In this document: in pieces, positions 17,717-30,287 of the stretch | Position numbering within the stretch: position 1 is the stretch's first letter | Layout of the letters: each line of letters starts with the position of its first letter | Source: Vogesella margarita | Lineage (GTDB): Bacteria > Pseudomonadota > Gammaproteobacteria > Burkholderiales > Chromobacteriaceae | DNA: 64,000 nucleotides | Reading direction: 5' to 3' | Assembly: GCF_028548475.1 (NCBI RefSeq) | Contig: NZ_JAQQLE010000003.1 | Coordinates: 248,001 to 312,000 of the forward strand | The notes under the pieces: generated by a model | Databases searched by the model: none | Seen by the model: the letters and a program-made list of their open reading frames with translations, nothing else | Told to the model about the DNA's origin: nothing | Program-made: the position numbers and the translations under genes

Positions 17717-20350
17717 CTATTTGTGCTCGTTGCGCGCACGTGCGTAGAACCAATTCTTCGTCATTTCAACGGCGAACACATAAGCCAGTGTCAGCCCGAT
17801 CACGCCCAGTAGTAGCGACGCCGGCAGCGGGACGAAGCCGAAGATCGTGCTAAAAGGCAGGTACGGCAGCGCCACCGCCACCGCTATCACCGCCACGGTG
17901 GTGGCCAGGAGCAGATTCCCGGGTCGGCTGTGCCAGAACGGGCGTCGGGTGCGCACCACCAGCGCAATCACCAGCTCCGTCAGCAGGGACTCCAGAAACC
18001 AGCCGGTGCGGAACGCCTCGACCGAGGCGTGAAACAGCCACAGCAGCGCGCCGAAGGTCAGCAGGTCGAATACCGAACTGAGCAGTCCGAACACCACCAT
18101 GTAGTCCCGGATGAACATCGTGTCCCAGCGGCGCGGCTTTGCGACCCACTCCGGGTCCACCCGGTCGCCGGCAATGGCGGTGGCCGGAATGTCGGACAGG
18201 AAGTTGTTCAGCAGAATCTGCGACGCCAGCAGCGGCAGGAAGGGCAGGAACACGGAGGCCACGGCCATGCTGAACATGTTGCCGAAGTTGGCGCTGATCG
18301 TGGTGAGGATGTACTTGAGGGTGTTCGCGAAGGTCATACGGCCTTCGTCTATGCCCTGGCGCAGGATGCCCAGGTCCTTGCGCAGCAGCACGAAGTCCGC
18401 CGCCTCCTTGGCCACGTCCACCGCCGTATCCACCGAAATGCCCACGTCGGCCGCGTGCAGCGCCAACGCGTCGTTGATGCCGTCGCCCATGTAGCCGACC
18501 ACGTGACCGGTCTTCTGCAGCGCGAGGATGATGCGCTCCTTCTGGTTCGGATCCACCTCCGCAAACACGGTGGTGCGTCCCGCGGCATGCATCAGCGCCT
18601 CGTCGCCCATGTCGTTGAGTTCCCGGCCGGTGGTGACGATCACGTTGGGAAGGTTGACCGCTTCGGCGACATGCCGCGCCACCTTGCGGTTGTCACCGGT
18701 GATGATCTTCAGCTGCACGCCACGCTGCGACAGGTCGAGCAGCGTCTGGCGCACATCGGCCTTGGGCGGATCCATGAAGAGCAGGAAGCCGGCAAAGTTC
18801 AGCCCGTGCTCGTCATCACGGGTATAAGGCCCGCTGCGAGGCGCCACCGCGCGCGCGGCCACGCCCAGCACGCGATAGCCCTGGCCGCTCCACTCGTCAA
18901 AATGGGCCTCGATACCGGCGCGCAGGGCGGCATCGAGCGGCGCGCCATCGCCCCCCGCACTGGTACACAGCGCCAGGATCTTGTCGAGCGCCCCCTTGGT
19001 GGCCAGCGTGCGCGTGCCGGCAGCATCAACGGTCACCACGGACAGACACTTGCGCACGAAGTCATAGGGGATCTCGTCCACCTTGTGCACTGTGCCAAGG
19101 TCAAGGCCGGCCTTTTCCTGCGCCGCGAGCACGGCCTCGTCCAGCGGATTGGTCAATCCGGACTGGAAGCGCGCAGTGAGAGCGGCGAGCCGCAGCACCG
19201 CCGCACTGGGCTGCCCTGCAATATCGACCGCACCATCGAGCGCCACCACGCCCACGGTCAAGGTGCCGGTCTTGTCGGTGCACAGCACATCCATGCTGCC
19301 GAGGTTCTCGATCGAGTTCAGCCGGCGCACAATCACGCCCAGTCTGGCCATGCGCTTGGCACCATGCGACAGCGTGATGCTGACGATGGCCGGCAGCAAT
19401 TCCGGCGCGAGTCCCACCGCCAGCGCCAGGGCGAACAGCAGCGAGTCGATGGGGGGCTTGTGCATGAAGATGTTGATGGCGAGCACCACCACGACCATCA
19501 CGAGCATGATGCGCGAGAGCAGGTAGCCGAAGCGCTGGATGCCGCGCTCGAACTCGGTCATCGCCGGCCGCAAGGCGAGCTTGCCCGCGATCTGCCCGAA
19601 GACCGTCGCCTTGCCGGTCTGGACGATCAGCACGCGGGCCGTGCCACTGCTCACACTGGTCCCCATGAACACGCAGTTGCTGCGTTCGGCCAGGCTCGCC
19701 TGCCTGGCAGTGGCACCGGGCCGCTTGTCGACCGGGAAGGTTTCGCCCGTGAGCACGGCCTGATTCACGAAAAAATCCTTGGCCTCCAGCACCACGCCAT
19801 CGGCCGGGATCAGGCTGCCAGCAGACAGCAGTACCACGTCGCCCTGCACCACCGCGGATGACGGCAGGGTCCTGGCCTTCCCGTCTCGCAACACACTCGA
19901 ATGGATGGTGACCTTCGAGCGCAGCTTCTCGATCGCGTTGCCGGCGATGTACTCCTGCGCGAAGCCGAGGATGGTGCTGCCAAAGACAATCGCCAGCACC
20001 ACACCCGCGTCCACCCACTCCGAGGCGACCAGTGAAATGATCGAGGCGGCAATCAGGATCAGCACCAGAGGGTTTTTGAACTGGTTGACGAACAGCCCCA
20101 GTGCCGTTACCCCCTTGCTGGCATCGAGCGCGTTGGGACCGTGGCGCTTCAAACGGGCGCTGGCTTTGCGCCCGGAAAGTCCACCGGCATCGGCTTCCAA
20201 TGCCGCCAGCAGCTTGTCTACCGGCAGGCTCCAGTAAGCATCCGGCACGATTTGTGACCCCGGATCCGAGCGCGGTTTGGGTCTCGGCCATCTGGAAAAG
20301 AAATGCACTGGTTCAGCCCTCTGCAAGGAGTTCGACGGGGCACTTTCCAA
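17717..20350 (-). CDS. mgtA: Mg2+-importing P-type ATPase (MgtA/MgtB type)
   Basis: P3B-type magnesium import ATPase of 877 residues in the inner membrane. It has an N-terminal cation-ATPase domain, the TGE dephosphorylation motif (VLTGETFPVDKR), the phosphorylation site CTDKTGTLT near residue 358, the hinge GDGINDALAL and paired C-terminal helices. LLNNFLSDIPATAIAGDRVD and the preceding MFSMAVAS are characteristic of MgtA rather than calcium pumps. The longest frame starts with a TTG at 20350 without a clear ribosome-binding site, so the exact start is uncertain. It stands alone. Confidence 0.9.
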   Translation of the reverse strand: MESAPSNSLQRAEPVHFFSRWPRPKPRSDPGSQIVPDAYWSLPVDKLLAALEADAGGLSGRKASARLKRHGPNALDASKGVTALGLFVNQFKNPLVLILIAASIISLVASEWVDAGVVLAIVFGSTILGFAQEYIAGNAIEKLRSKVTIHSSVLRDGKARTLPSSAVVQGDVVLLSAGSLIPADGVVLEAKDFFVNQAVLTGETFPVDKRPGATARQASLAERSNCVFMGTSVSSGTARVLIVQTGKATVFGQIAGKLALRPAMTEFERGIQRFGYLLSRIMLVMVVVVLAINIFMHKPPIDSLLFALALAVGLAPELLPAIVSITLSHGAKRMARLGVIVRRLNSIENLGSMDVLCTDKTGTLTVGVVALDGAVDIAGQPSAAVLRLAALTARFQSGLTNPLDEAVLAAQEKAGLDLGTVHKVDEIPYDFVRKCLSVVTVDAAGTRTLATKGALDKILALCTSAGGDGAPLDAALRAGIEAHFDEWSGQGYRVLGVAARAVAPRSGPYTRDDEHGLNFAGFLLFMDPPKADVRQTLLDLSQRGVQLKIITGDNRKVARHVAEAVNLPNVIVTTGRELNDMGDEALMHAAGRTTVFAEVDPNQKERIILALQKTGHVVGYMGDGINDALALHAADVGISVDTAVDVAKEAADFVLLRKDLGILRQGIDEGRMTFANTLKYILTTISANFGNMFSMAVASVFLPFLPLLASQILLNNFLSDIPATAIAGDRVDPEWVAKPRRWDTMFIRDYMVVFGLLSSVFDLLTFGALLWLFHASVEAFRTGWFLESLLTELVIALVVRTRRPFWHSRPGNLLLATTVAVIAVAVALPYLPFSTIFGFVPLPASLLLGVIGLTLAYVFAVEMTKNWFYARARNEHK

Positions 20351-20701
20351 AATGATAGTTAAGCCAAGGACTTGTCAGGTCCGGATGTTCTCAGGCAGCG
20401 ATCAATCAGCCCGGTTTCATCCCACCCCCGCCCCGCCCGGCTGCGCCGCAGCGCGTGCCAGGCTTGCGTAGAAGCCGTAGCAGCCGTCAGCTGGCCCTGT
20501 GTGGCGTAGTACGGCAGATGGGCCGATAAGTAACGCTGAACACGCGGCCCGGCAGGCCGCGCCCGCGCCGGCAATGGCCCTCATTTTGTGATTCCCCGCC
20601 AATCCGATGTTCATTACACTTGCCTGCCCGCTGCCATGCCCGAGTCATGGCAGCCTTCATTCCGTCGCCCTCACCGGGCGGCCCCCTGATCCGTACACGA
20701 C
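20351..20701. other. Divergent spacer mgtA/hybrid kinase
   Basis: 351 bp without a gene I can support; the short frames here look random. It must carry both promoters. I looked for a magnesium-responsive leader but saw no convincing structure. Confidence 0.4.
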
Positions 20702-24357
<3,656 letters not shown>

Positions 24358-24361
<4 letters not shown>

Positions 24362-25365
24362 ACCAGAACACGCCTCTTGCCGACAACCGCCCCACCCTGT
24401 TGCTGGTGGACGACGAGCCTACCAATCTGCAGATCCTGCGCGCCATCCTGCAGCAGGACTACCGGCTGCTGTTTGCCCGCGACGGCGACAAGGCGCTCAC
24501 CCTGGCGCTCGGCGAGCGGCCGCAGCTGATCCTGCTGGACGTGATGATGCCCGGCCTGACCGGGCTGGACGTCTGCCGGCGGCTGAAGGCCGAGCCGGCT
24601 ACCGCAGCCATTCCGGTGATCTTCGTCACGGCGCTTGCCGATGCGGACGACGAAGCGGAAGGCTTTGCCGCCGGCGCGGTGGACTACATCAGCAAGCCGG
24701 TGAGCCCGGCCATCGTACGCGCCCGGGTCAAGACCCACCTGTCGCTGGTGCGGGTGGACGAGCTGCGCGCCACACGCCTGCAGATCGTCCAGCGCCTGGG
24801 CATGGCGGCCGAGTACAAGGACAACGAAACCGGGCTGCACGTGGTCCGCATGAGCCACTACTCGCGGGTGCTGGCGCTGGCCGCTGGGCTTGGCGATGGG
24901 CTGGCCGACGAGCTGCTCAACGCGGCGCCCATGCACGACATCGGCAAGATCGGCGTGCCGGACGCCATCCTGCAGAAGAAAGGCAAACTGGACGACGAGG
25001 AATGGGCCGTGATGCGCGAGCATGCCATCATCGGCGCCCGCATCATCGGAGACGACAGCTCCAGCCTGCTGCAGATGGCGCGCACGGTGGCGGAGTGCCA
25101 CCACGAGAAATGGGATGGCAGCGGCTACCCACACGGACTGGCCGGCGAAGCCATTCCGCTGGTCGCCCGCATCGTCGCCATCGCCGACGTGTTCGACGCG
25201 CTGACCAGCGTGCGCCCGTACAAAGCGGCCTGGCCAGTGGACGAGGCGATTGCCCACCTGCGCGAGCAGGCCGGCAAACACTTCGACCCGACGCTGGTAA
25301 CGCTGTTCTGCGCACAGCTGCCGGCCCTGCTGGAGATCAAGGAACGCTGGGGCGAATCCGCCTGA
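24358..25365 (+). CDS. Response regulator with HD-GYP cyclic-di-GMP phosphodiesterase domain
   Basis: 335-residue RpfG-type protein. The receiver domain has acidic DDE at 18-20 and the phospho-acceptor Asp61 in LLDVMMPG. The HD-GYP domain keeps HD at 193-194 (MHDIGKIG), HHE at 248-250 and the GYP signature in WDGSGYP. It should hydrolyse c-di-GMP when phosphorylated. The GTG start overlaps the kinase stop (GTGA) with GGAG upstream, so translation is coupled and a phosphorelay to c-di-GMP turnover is likely. An IS5-family element begins 36 bp downstream. Confidence 0.93.
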
Positions 25366-25463
25366 TTCCCCTCAGGATAGGGTGTAGGCCGGGCCAGCTA
25401 GGGTGTGTCATCAATTCCCTCCGAGTCTTGAAGAACAGGCCAAGCGTCTACAAATGATTGCTC

Positions 25464-25835
25464 ATGAAAAGACGATACGCGCTGAGAGATGACCAATGGG
25501 AACGCATCAAGGACTTGTTGCCGGGACGGGTTGGCCACGTCGGTGTCACCGCCCGTGATAACCGCCTGTTCGTGGACGCAGTGCTTTACCGTTACCGCGC
25601 CGGCATCCCTTGGCGTGACCTCCCCGCGCGCTTCGGAGACTTTCGGGTAGTTCATCTGCGCCATTCGCGCTGGAGCAAGCGTGGCGTGTGGGCCCGACTG
25701 TTTCAGGTGTTGGCGCAGGATGCGGACAACGAATACGCCATGATCGATGCCACCATCGTGCGGGCCCATCAGCACAGTGCCGGTGCAAAAGGGGGGCTTG
25801 CGGCCAAGCCATTGGACGCAGCCGCGGTGGACTGA
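25464..25835 (+). CDS. IS5-family transposase, first reading frame
   Basis: N-terminal part of a DDE transposase: the DUF4096-like start RRYALRDDQWERIKDLLPG and the first catalytic Asp in YAMIDATIVRAH. The ATG at 25464 is preferred over an upstream in-frame TTG. The frame runs into AAAAGGGGGG at 25787-25796, where slippage into the second frame would join the full transposase; without it the protein ends after about 124 residues. Confidence 0.85.
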   Translation: MKRRYALRDDQWERIKDLLPGRVGHVGVTARDNRLFVDAVLYRYRAGIPWRDLPARFGDFRVVHLRHSRWSKRGVWARLFQVLAQDADNEYAMIDATIVRAHQHSAGAKGGLAAKPLDAAAVD

Positions 25836-26221
25836 GCACCAAGATCCATGCCACCGTAGATGCGCTGGGCAACCCTACCGGTTTTTATCTCACGCCCGGG
25901 CAAGCCTCCGACCTGGAAGGCGCCGATGTCCTGCTTCATGACACGCCTGCCGATCTGGTGATTGCCGACAAGGCTTACGACGCTCAGGCCCGGGTGGTGG
26001 CACCGCTCATCCAGGCTGGCAAGACGGTGGTGATTCCCTGCCTGCGGACGCGTGCCATACAGCGTGACTATGACCGGCACTTGTACAAAGCCCGCCATCT
26101 GATCGAGAACTTCTTTGCCCGACTGAAGCAATACCGGGCTATCGCCACACGTTACGACAAGATCGCCATCAACTTCCTTGGGGGTATCCATCTGGCGGCT
26201 GCCCTTATTTGGCTCAATTGA
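25688..26221 (+). CDS. IS5-family transposase, second reading frame (frameshift product)
   Basis: Only the part after about 25790 is transposase (GRSRGGLSTKIHATVDALG, then ADKAYDA with the second Asp, and the Glu in HLIENFFARLKQY). The upstream stretch of this frame is not homologous to transposase. Translation is expected by -1 slippage on AAAAGGGGGG from the first frame, as in the IS427 group of IS5. Confidence 0.8.
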   Translation: MGPTVSGVGAGCGQRIRHDRCHHRAGPSAQCRCKRGACGQAIGRSRGGLSTKIHATVDALGNPTGFYLTPGQASDLEGADVLLHDTPADLVIADKAYDAQARVVAPLIQAGKTVVIPCLRTRAIQRDYDRHLYKARHLIENFFARLKQYRAIATRYDKIAINFLGGIHLAAALIWLN

Positions 26222-26433
26222 TGACAGGCCCTAGCCCGACCCGGCCGGTACATTCGCAATACCGCCCGGACGACCTAGAATAAAAGCATGACGCACCGTT
26301 GGCATGCCGCTCCCGGGGAGCGCACCCAGCGTTTGCGTCGGCCATCCGCTCACGGATGACGGCAGCGGCGCAAAGCCCGCCGCCGCCCTGTCCGGCATCG
26401 TCACCGCGGTTTATTTCCTTCGGGAGACCCCAA

Positions 26434-27432
26434 ATGCGCCATCTCCTTCTTGCCTTGTGCCTGCTGCTCCCGGCGGCACCCAGCCAGGCCCAGATCAGCA
26501 TCGGCATTGGCATCGAGCTGCCCGGCATCAGCATCGGCATCAACCTGCCGGCGTACCCGGCGATGGTGCGGGTGCCGGGTTACCCGGTCTACTACGCGCC
26601 CCGCCTCAACCTGAATTTCTTTTTCTACGACGGGCTGTACTGGGTGTACTCGGACGACCGTTGGTATGCCAGCGACTGGTACAACGGACCGTGGTGGGAG
26701 GTAGAGCCGGCCTACATGCCGTTGTTCGTGCTAAGGGTGCCGATCCGCTACTACCGCCGCCCGCCGATGCACTTCCGCTACTGGCGCGCCGACCGCGCAC
26801 CGCGCTGGGACGAGCACTGGGGACAAGACTGGAGCCGGCAGCATCGCGACTGGGACCGCTGGGACCGCCGTGCCGCGCCGCCCCCCGCGCCCCTGCCCGA
26901 CTACCAGCGGCAGTTTCCGGAGCGCAACTACCCTAGCGCCACCGAGCAACGACAGGACATCCGCGAGCAGTACTACCGCTACCAGCCGCGCGAAGCGGTA
27001 ACGCAACAGCACTTCCAGCAACGCAACAGCCCGAGCCAGCAGCGGATCGAGCCGCAACGGCGCCCGGACGTGCGACAGTCGCCGGGTAGGCAAGCGCCAG
27101 AAAACGACGAGCAGCGACGCCCCGCACCAAACCGCTCCCGGAACGAGGCACAGCCACAGCGACCCGATACATGGCAAGCGCCTGGCCGGCAGCCACAGCG
27201 GGAGATGCCACGGCAGCCCGCCCCGAACCAGCCGCGAATCGTGCCGCAGCAGCAGCGACCCGACATGCAGCGGCAACCGCAGGGCGGCGCGGACTACCTC
27301 CGTACCGAACCACGACGGCCGCATCCGGAAGGTGCCCCCCAGCAACGGCAACCGTCCCGTGGCACGCCGCCATCCGGAGATGAGCTGCTGCTTGAACGGC
27401 AGCAGCAGCGCGACCGCGACCGGTACAACTGA
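26434..27432 (+). CDS. Secreted Pro/Gln/Arg-rich protein of unknown function
   Basis: 332 residues starting MRHLLLALCLLLPAAPSQAQ, a clear signal peptide with a predicted cut after the second AQ region. Residues about 20-45 repeat an ISIGIGIELPGISIGINLP pattern; 50-140 are rich in Tyr and Trp (WYASDWYNGPWWE). The C-terminal half is low complexity, with many R, Q, P and recurring RRP/QRPD units, likely disordered. The ATG at 26434 has CGGGAG upstream; the longer open frame lacks a signal peptide. Similar YXW-rich exported proteins occur in betaproteobacteria without a known role. Confidence 0.75.
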   Translation: MRHLLLALCLLLPAAPSQAQISIGIGIELPGISIGINLPAYPAMVRVPGYPVYYAPRLNLNFFFYDGLYWVYSDDRWYASDWYNGPWWEVEPAYMPLFVLRVPIRYYRRPPMHFRYWRADRAPRWDEHWGQDWSRQHRDWDRWDRRAAPPPAPLPDYQRQFPERNYPSATEQRQDIREQYYRYQPREAVTQQHFQQRNSPSQQRIEPQRRPDVRQSPGRQAPENDEQRRPAPNRSRNEAQPQRPDTWQAPGRQPQREMPRQPAPNQPRIVPQQQRPDMQRQPQGGADYLRTEPRRPHPEGAPQQRQPSRGTPPSGDELLLERQQQRDRDRYN

Positions 27433-27463
27433 GCCGCACCGGCCACTGCCCGACCCTACAGGA

Positions 27464-27489
27464 CAAACCGCCGCCCCCGCGGCGGTTTG
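27464..27489 (+). terminator. GC-rich hairpin terminator
   Basis: CAAACCGCCG... pairs with ...CGGCGGTTTG around a short C-rich loop, 32 bp after the secreted-protein stop. A single GCGGCCAAC copy follows at 27504. Confidence 0.75.
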
Positions 27490-27551
27490 CTTGCCTGGCC
27501 CTTGCGGCCAACCTTTGTCCACTACACCGCTTTCCAGCGAAGATCATAGTG

Positions 27552-28862
27552 TCAGTGGATCGAGGCTCTTTTTGCTCTTTTTCTTGGGCGCTTCGCTGAC
27601 AGCCCAGCAAGAGGTGCCCGCTCACCTGCTTGCGGGTTAACTACCTTGAGTTGACGTAATTGGGACATGCCTGCCGTCATCCAGTGCGAGCGGCCGTAAA
27701 ACGCACCATTCAGTTGGGTCTTCTCAATCAGGGTTGCCCTGAATCGCAGGTAGAGCTCACGACTCACCGGCTCTGGATTGCGCCAGAAATGTTGCAAGCC
27801 ACTCTGATGGGTTAGACCAGTCAGATCATACAAGGCACGGCCCAGCACAATACACGGTTTGCCGTGATACAAGGCCTGTAGTCCAACCGTGCTATTGATT
27901 GTCACCAGCCCGCATGCATGCTTGATCAGCGTAGGAAGGTGCACATCGTGAAGGTAATGCACCCTCCCCGAAAGACCTGTGCTGGCAGCAATCGAACTGA
28001 TCAGTTTCCCGTAATGGTGATACCCGCGATCAAGCGGGTGATGCTTGATGACCAGATGCATATCGGATGCGGCATGACGAGCAAAGGAGTCCATCACGTG
28101 GCGAATGAAGTGTGAAACATCATCGAAATCACTGTGATGATGTACCTGACTGTCATTATGAACCTGCAGCACCTGCAGGAAATAACGTTGATCCAGCTTT
28201 TCAACGAGAAAGTCCTGTTGGTGCCGGTCGCGCCAGCGATATAAGTGCTTGCGATAGCCCGAACGAATCCACACTAGCCCCTCGCGCAGCACCGAAAAAT
28301 CCCGGTGATGCCGGTAGTGCGGAAACCAGGGTCGGGCAAGGCTTGCGGCTGCGTAGTAGGCCATGGCAGAAATGGCCATCTTCCAAAAACTATTACCCGT
28401 AGGAAGCGGCTTTTCAGGCTCACGGACCGGGTGAGCAGCCAGCTGTGCTGGCGTGTCTTGCCAGAGAGGGGAATGGGCGTTTACACCATCTTCTTCCAGG
28501 GTGATGTAGTCTGGCCTGAGATATCCTTCCTCAAAAGCAAAAAAGCCCTTTCCTTTTTCTTTGGCCACGGCCGCCGCATGACGATGATAGGTACGACAGT
28601 CGCCAAAGCACACCATCGCGTCAACCTGCTGTTCATGCAATAGCCGTCCTAGCCATAGAGGAAAGTCCTCCAGGCGACCACGGTAATTGAATACATCCTC
28701 ATCGCGATAAAACAGGTTGTCACCGCCATTGAAGTTGACCTTCAATACCCGCACACCCTGTGCACGCAACCAGCAGGCAAAGCGGTAAAAGAAAAAGCCC
28801 ATTGGCCCCTGCAGCAATAGCACGGTCCGGTGATGCTGCAGCAATGTCGCCAACGCCCTCAC
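27552..28862 (-). CDS. kpsS: KpsS-type capsule beta-Kdo transferase
   Basis: 436-residue cytoplasmic enzyme that, with KpsC, builds the poly-Kdo linker on phosphatidylglycerol for ABC-exported capsules. Motifs typical of the family are present: LLLQGPMGFFFYRFA near the N-terminus, CFGDCRTYHRHA, FEEGYLRPDYITLE and VIKHHPLDRGYHHY, with TINSTVGLQALYHGKP near the C-terminal donor site. I chose the GTG at 28862, which overlaps the P450 stop as GTGA and has GGAG 8 nt upstream. It is the last gene of the capsule operon. Confidence 0.92.
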   Translation of the reverse strand: MRALATLLQHHRTVLLLQGPMGFFFYRFACWLRAQGVRVLKVNFNGGDNLFYRDEDVFNYRGRLEDFPLWLGRLLHEQQVDAMVCFGDCRTYHRHAAAVAKEKGKGFFAFEEGYLRPDYITLEEDGVNAHSPLWQDTPAQLAAHPVREPEKPLPTGNSFWKMAISAMAYYAAASLARPWFPHYRHHRDFSVLREGLVWIRSGYRKHLYRWRDRHQQDFLVEKLDQRYFLQVLQVHNDSQVHHHSDFDDVSHFIRHVMDSFARHAASDMHLVIKHHPLDRGYHHYGKLISSIAASTGLSGRVHYLHDVHLPTLIKHACGLVTINSTVGLQALYHGKPCIVLGRALYDLTGLTHQSGLQHFWRNPEPVSRELYLRFRATLIEKTQLNGAFYGRSHWMTAGMSQLRQLKVVNPQAGERAPLAGLSAKRPRKRAKRASIH

Positions 28863-30283
28863 TGCCCACACTCCACACGATCACGCTGCCCCGCCGCGCA
28901 CGTCACACCCTGTACCGGTGCCACTCGCCGCGTTAGCCTGAGCCAGATACCGTTGCCGGAACGAATGGTCACCCGCCCCACCGGCTTTGGCTCGAAGCCA
29001 TCGACAATACCGATATGGAAGCTGCGCACGATACTGGCCAGAATCAGCAAGGCCTCCTGTGTAGCAAAAGCGGCGCCAGGACATACCCGTGGACCATTGC
29101 TGAAAGGCATGTAGGCACACTTGAGCGACTCCTTGCCTGCCGCCGTTTCAAAGCGATCCGGATCGAACTCGTCCGGACGCTCCCACAACTCGCGGTGCCG
29201 ATGGATCAACCACGGTGAAATCATGATGGGAGAGCCGGCCTTGACGGTCTTGTTGCGAATACACTGCGTCTCGCTTGCCTCTCGGACAAAGAAGCCTACC
29301 GGCGGATAAAGACGCAATGCCTCACGGAAAACATCGCGTGTCATCGGCAGGCGTTTTGCATCGCCAAAAGCAAAGGCACGCTCGCCGATCTCCGATTGAA
29401 TCTCGGCAGACATCCGCTCTTGCAGATCAGGGCAACGCGACATCAGGTACAGCGACCAGCCCAGTGCGCTGGCGGAAGTCTCGTGCCCCGCCAGAAACAG
29501 CATGCAGATCTGATCGACCATCTCCTCGTAGCTGAAGCCATCGCCAGAAACCGGATCGCGAGCATCCATCAGTGCAGACAGAATATCCTGGGCGTCATCT
29601 TCTCCCTTGGCGCGCTTTTCATAGCGCGCAGCAATCAGTCTGGAGAGAATGGTCCGGATTTTCTGCGCACTTCTCTCACTGGCCCGGCGCGGGAAATACG
29701 CCGGCAAGCGATAAATCATCAACATCATTGCGCGCTGGGCGTGCCCCTGAAACTCGACAAAAGCGTCGTAAATATCGTGTGCATCCTGTCCATCCAGCTT
29801 TTCCGACAGAATCGTCCGGAAAATGATGTCGGCAGTGACATAAGTCATCTCTGCATCCACCTCATACGGCTGCCCGTCGGCTTGCGTATCCAGGCGGCTC
29901 AGCATGTCGTTCACTGAGTCCTGCATCAGTGGAAACACCTGTTTCAACCTCGCCTGCTCTAGCGCCTGATCGACCAGGCGACGCTGCCTCTCCCATACCG
30001 CCCCATTGGTCGTGAAAATGCTGGAGCCGAGCAGCGGCTCCAGCATGCGATGCATCAACTCGTGCTTGGGATACTCGCCAGCCTTCTCAACCAGAATGCG
30101 CCGCACCCACTTGGGCTCGTTGATCATGTAGATATTGAAACCAGGCTGCCATATCTCGCCCATTTTCATGCGATAGCTACGCTCAAACAGCACATCCAGC
30201 CACGACCGCCAGCCACGCAAGAAACGCAGCACAAAGGAGCTCTTGCTTTTATGCGGGGTAGGAAAAGGGGGAATAAAGGACAT
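28859..30283 (-). CDS. Cytochrome P450 within the capsule operon
   Basis: 474-residue heme monooxygenase. The heme-ligand loop is PFSNGPRVCPG (Cys401), the I-helix oxygen motif is AGHETSA, and the K-helix ExxR is in FREALRLYPPVG. It looks like bacterial long-chain fatty-acid/alkane hydroxylating P450s of CYP4/CYP102-like character, without a fused reductase; that substrate idea is inference. It lies between a hydrolase gene (4-bp gap) and kpsS (GTGA overlap), so it is made as part of the capsule operon. P450s are not standard capsule enzymes. Confidence 0.93.
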   Translation of the reverse strand: MSFIPPFPTPHKSKSSFVLRFLRGWRSWLDVLFERSYRMKMGEIWQPGFNIYMINEPKWVRRILVEKAGEYPKHELMHRMLEPLLGSSIFTTNGAVWERQRRLVDQALEQARLKQVFPLMQDSVNDMLSRLDTQADGQPYEVDAEMTYVTADIIFRTILSEKLDGQDAHDIYDAFVEFQGHAQRAMMLMIYRLPAYFPRRASERSAQKIRTILSRLIAARYEKRAKGEDDAQDILSALMDARDPVSGDGFSYEEMVDQICMLFLAGHETSASALGWSLYLMSRCPDLQERMSAEIQSEIGERAFAFGDAKRLPMTRDVFREALRLYPPVGFFVREASETQCIRNKTVKAGSPIMISPWLIHRHRELWERPDEFDPDRFETAAGKESLKCAYMPFSNGPRVCPGAAFATQEALLILASIVRSFHIGIVDGFEPKPVGRVTIRSGNGIWLRLTRRVAPVQGVTCAAGQRDRVECGQ

Positions 30284-30287
30284 CGCT

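Larger units (their letters stand above)
25398..26234 (+). mobile_element. IS5-family (IS427-like) insertion sequence with CTAG duplication
   Basis: The element spans about 25402-26230 (829 bp). Ends are inverted repeats: GGTGTGTCATCAATT at the left and, reading the complement, GGCCTGTCATCAATT at the right. CTAG directly flanks both ends (25398-25401 and 26231-26234), consistent with a 4-bp target duplication, although the palindromic CTAG leaves the exact boundary ambiguous. Clean ends suggest a fairly recent insertion. Confidence 0.85.

Noticed and set aside
20359-20574. Small minus-strand frame upstream of mgtA as a leader peptide
   Set aside because: No ribosome-binding site or Pro-rich sequence like the MgtL peptide; composition looks random.
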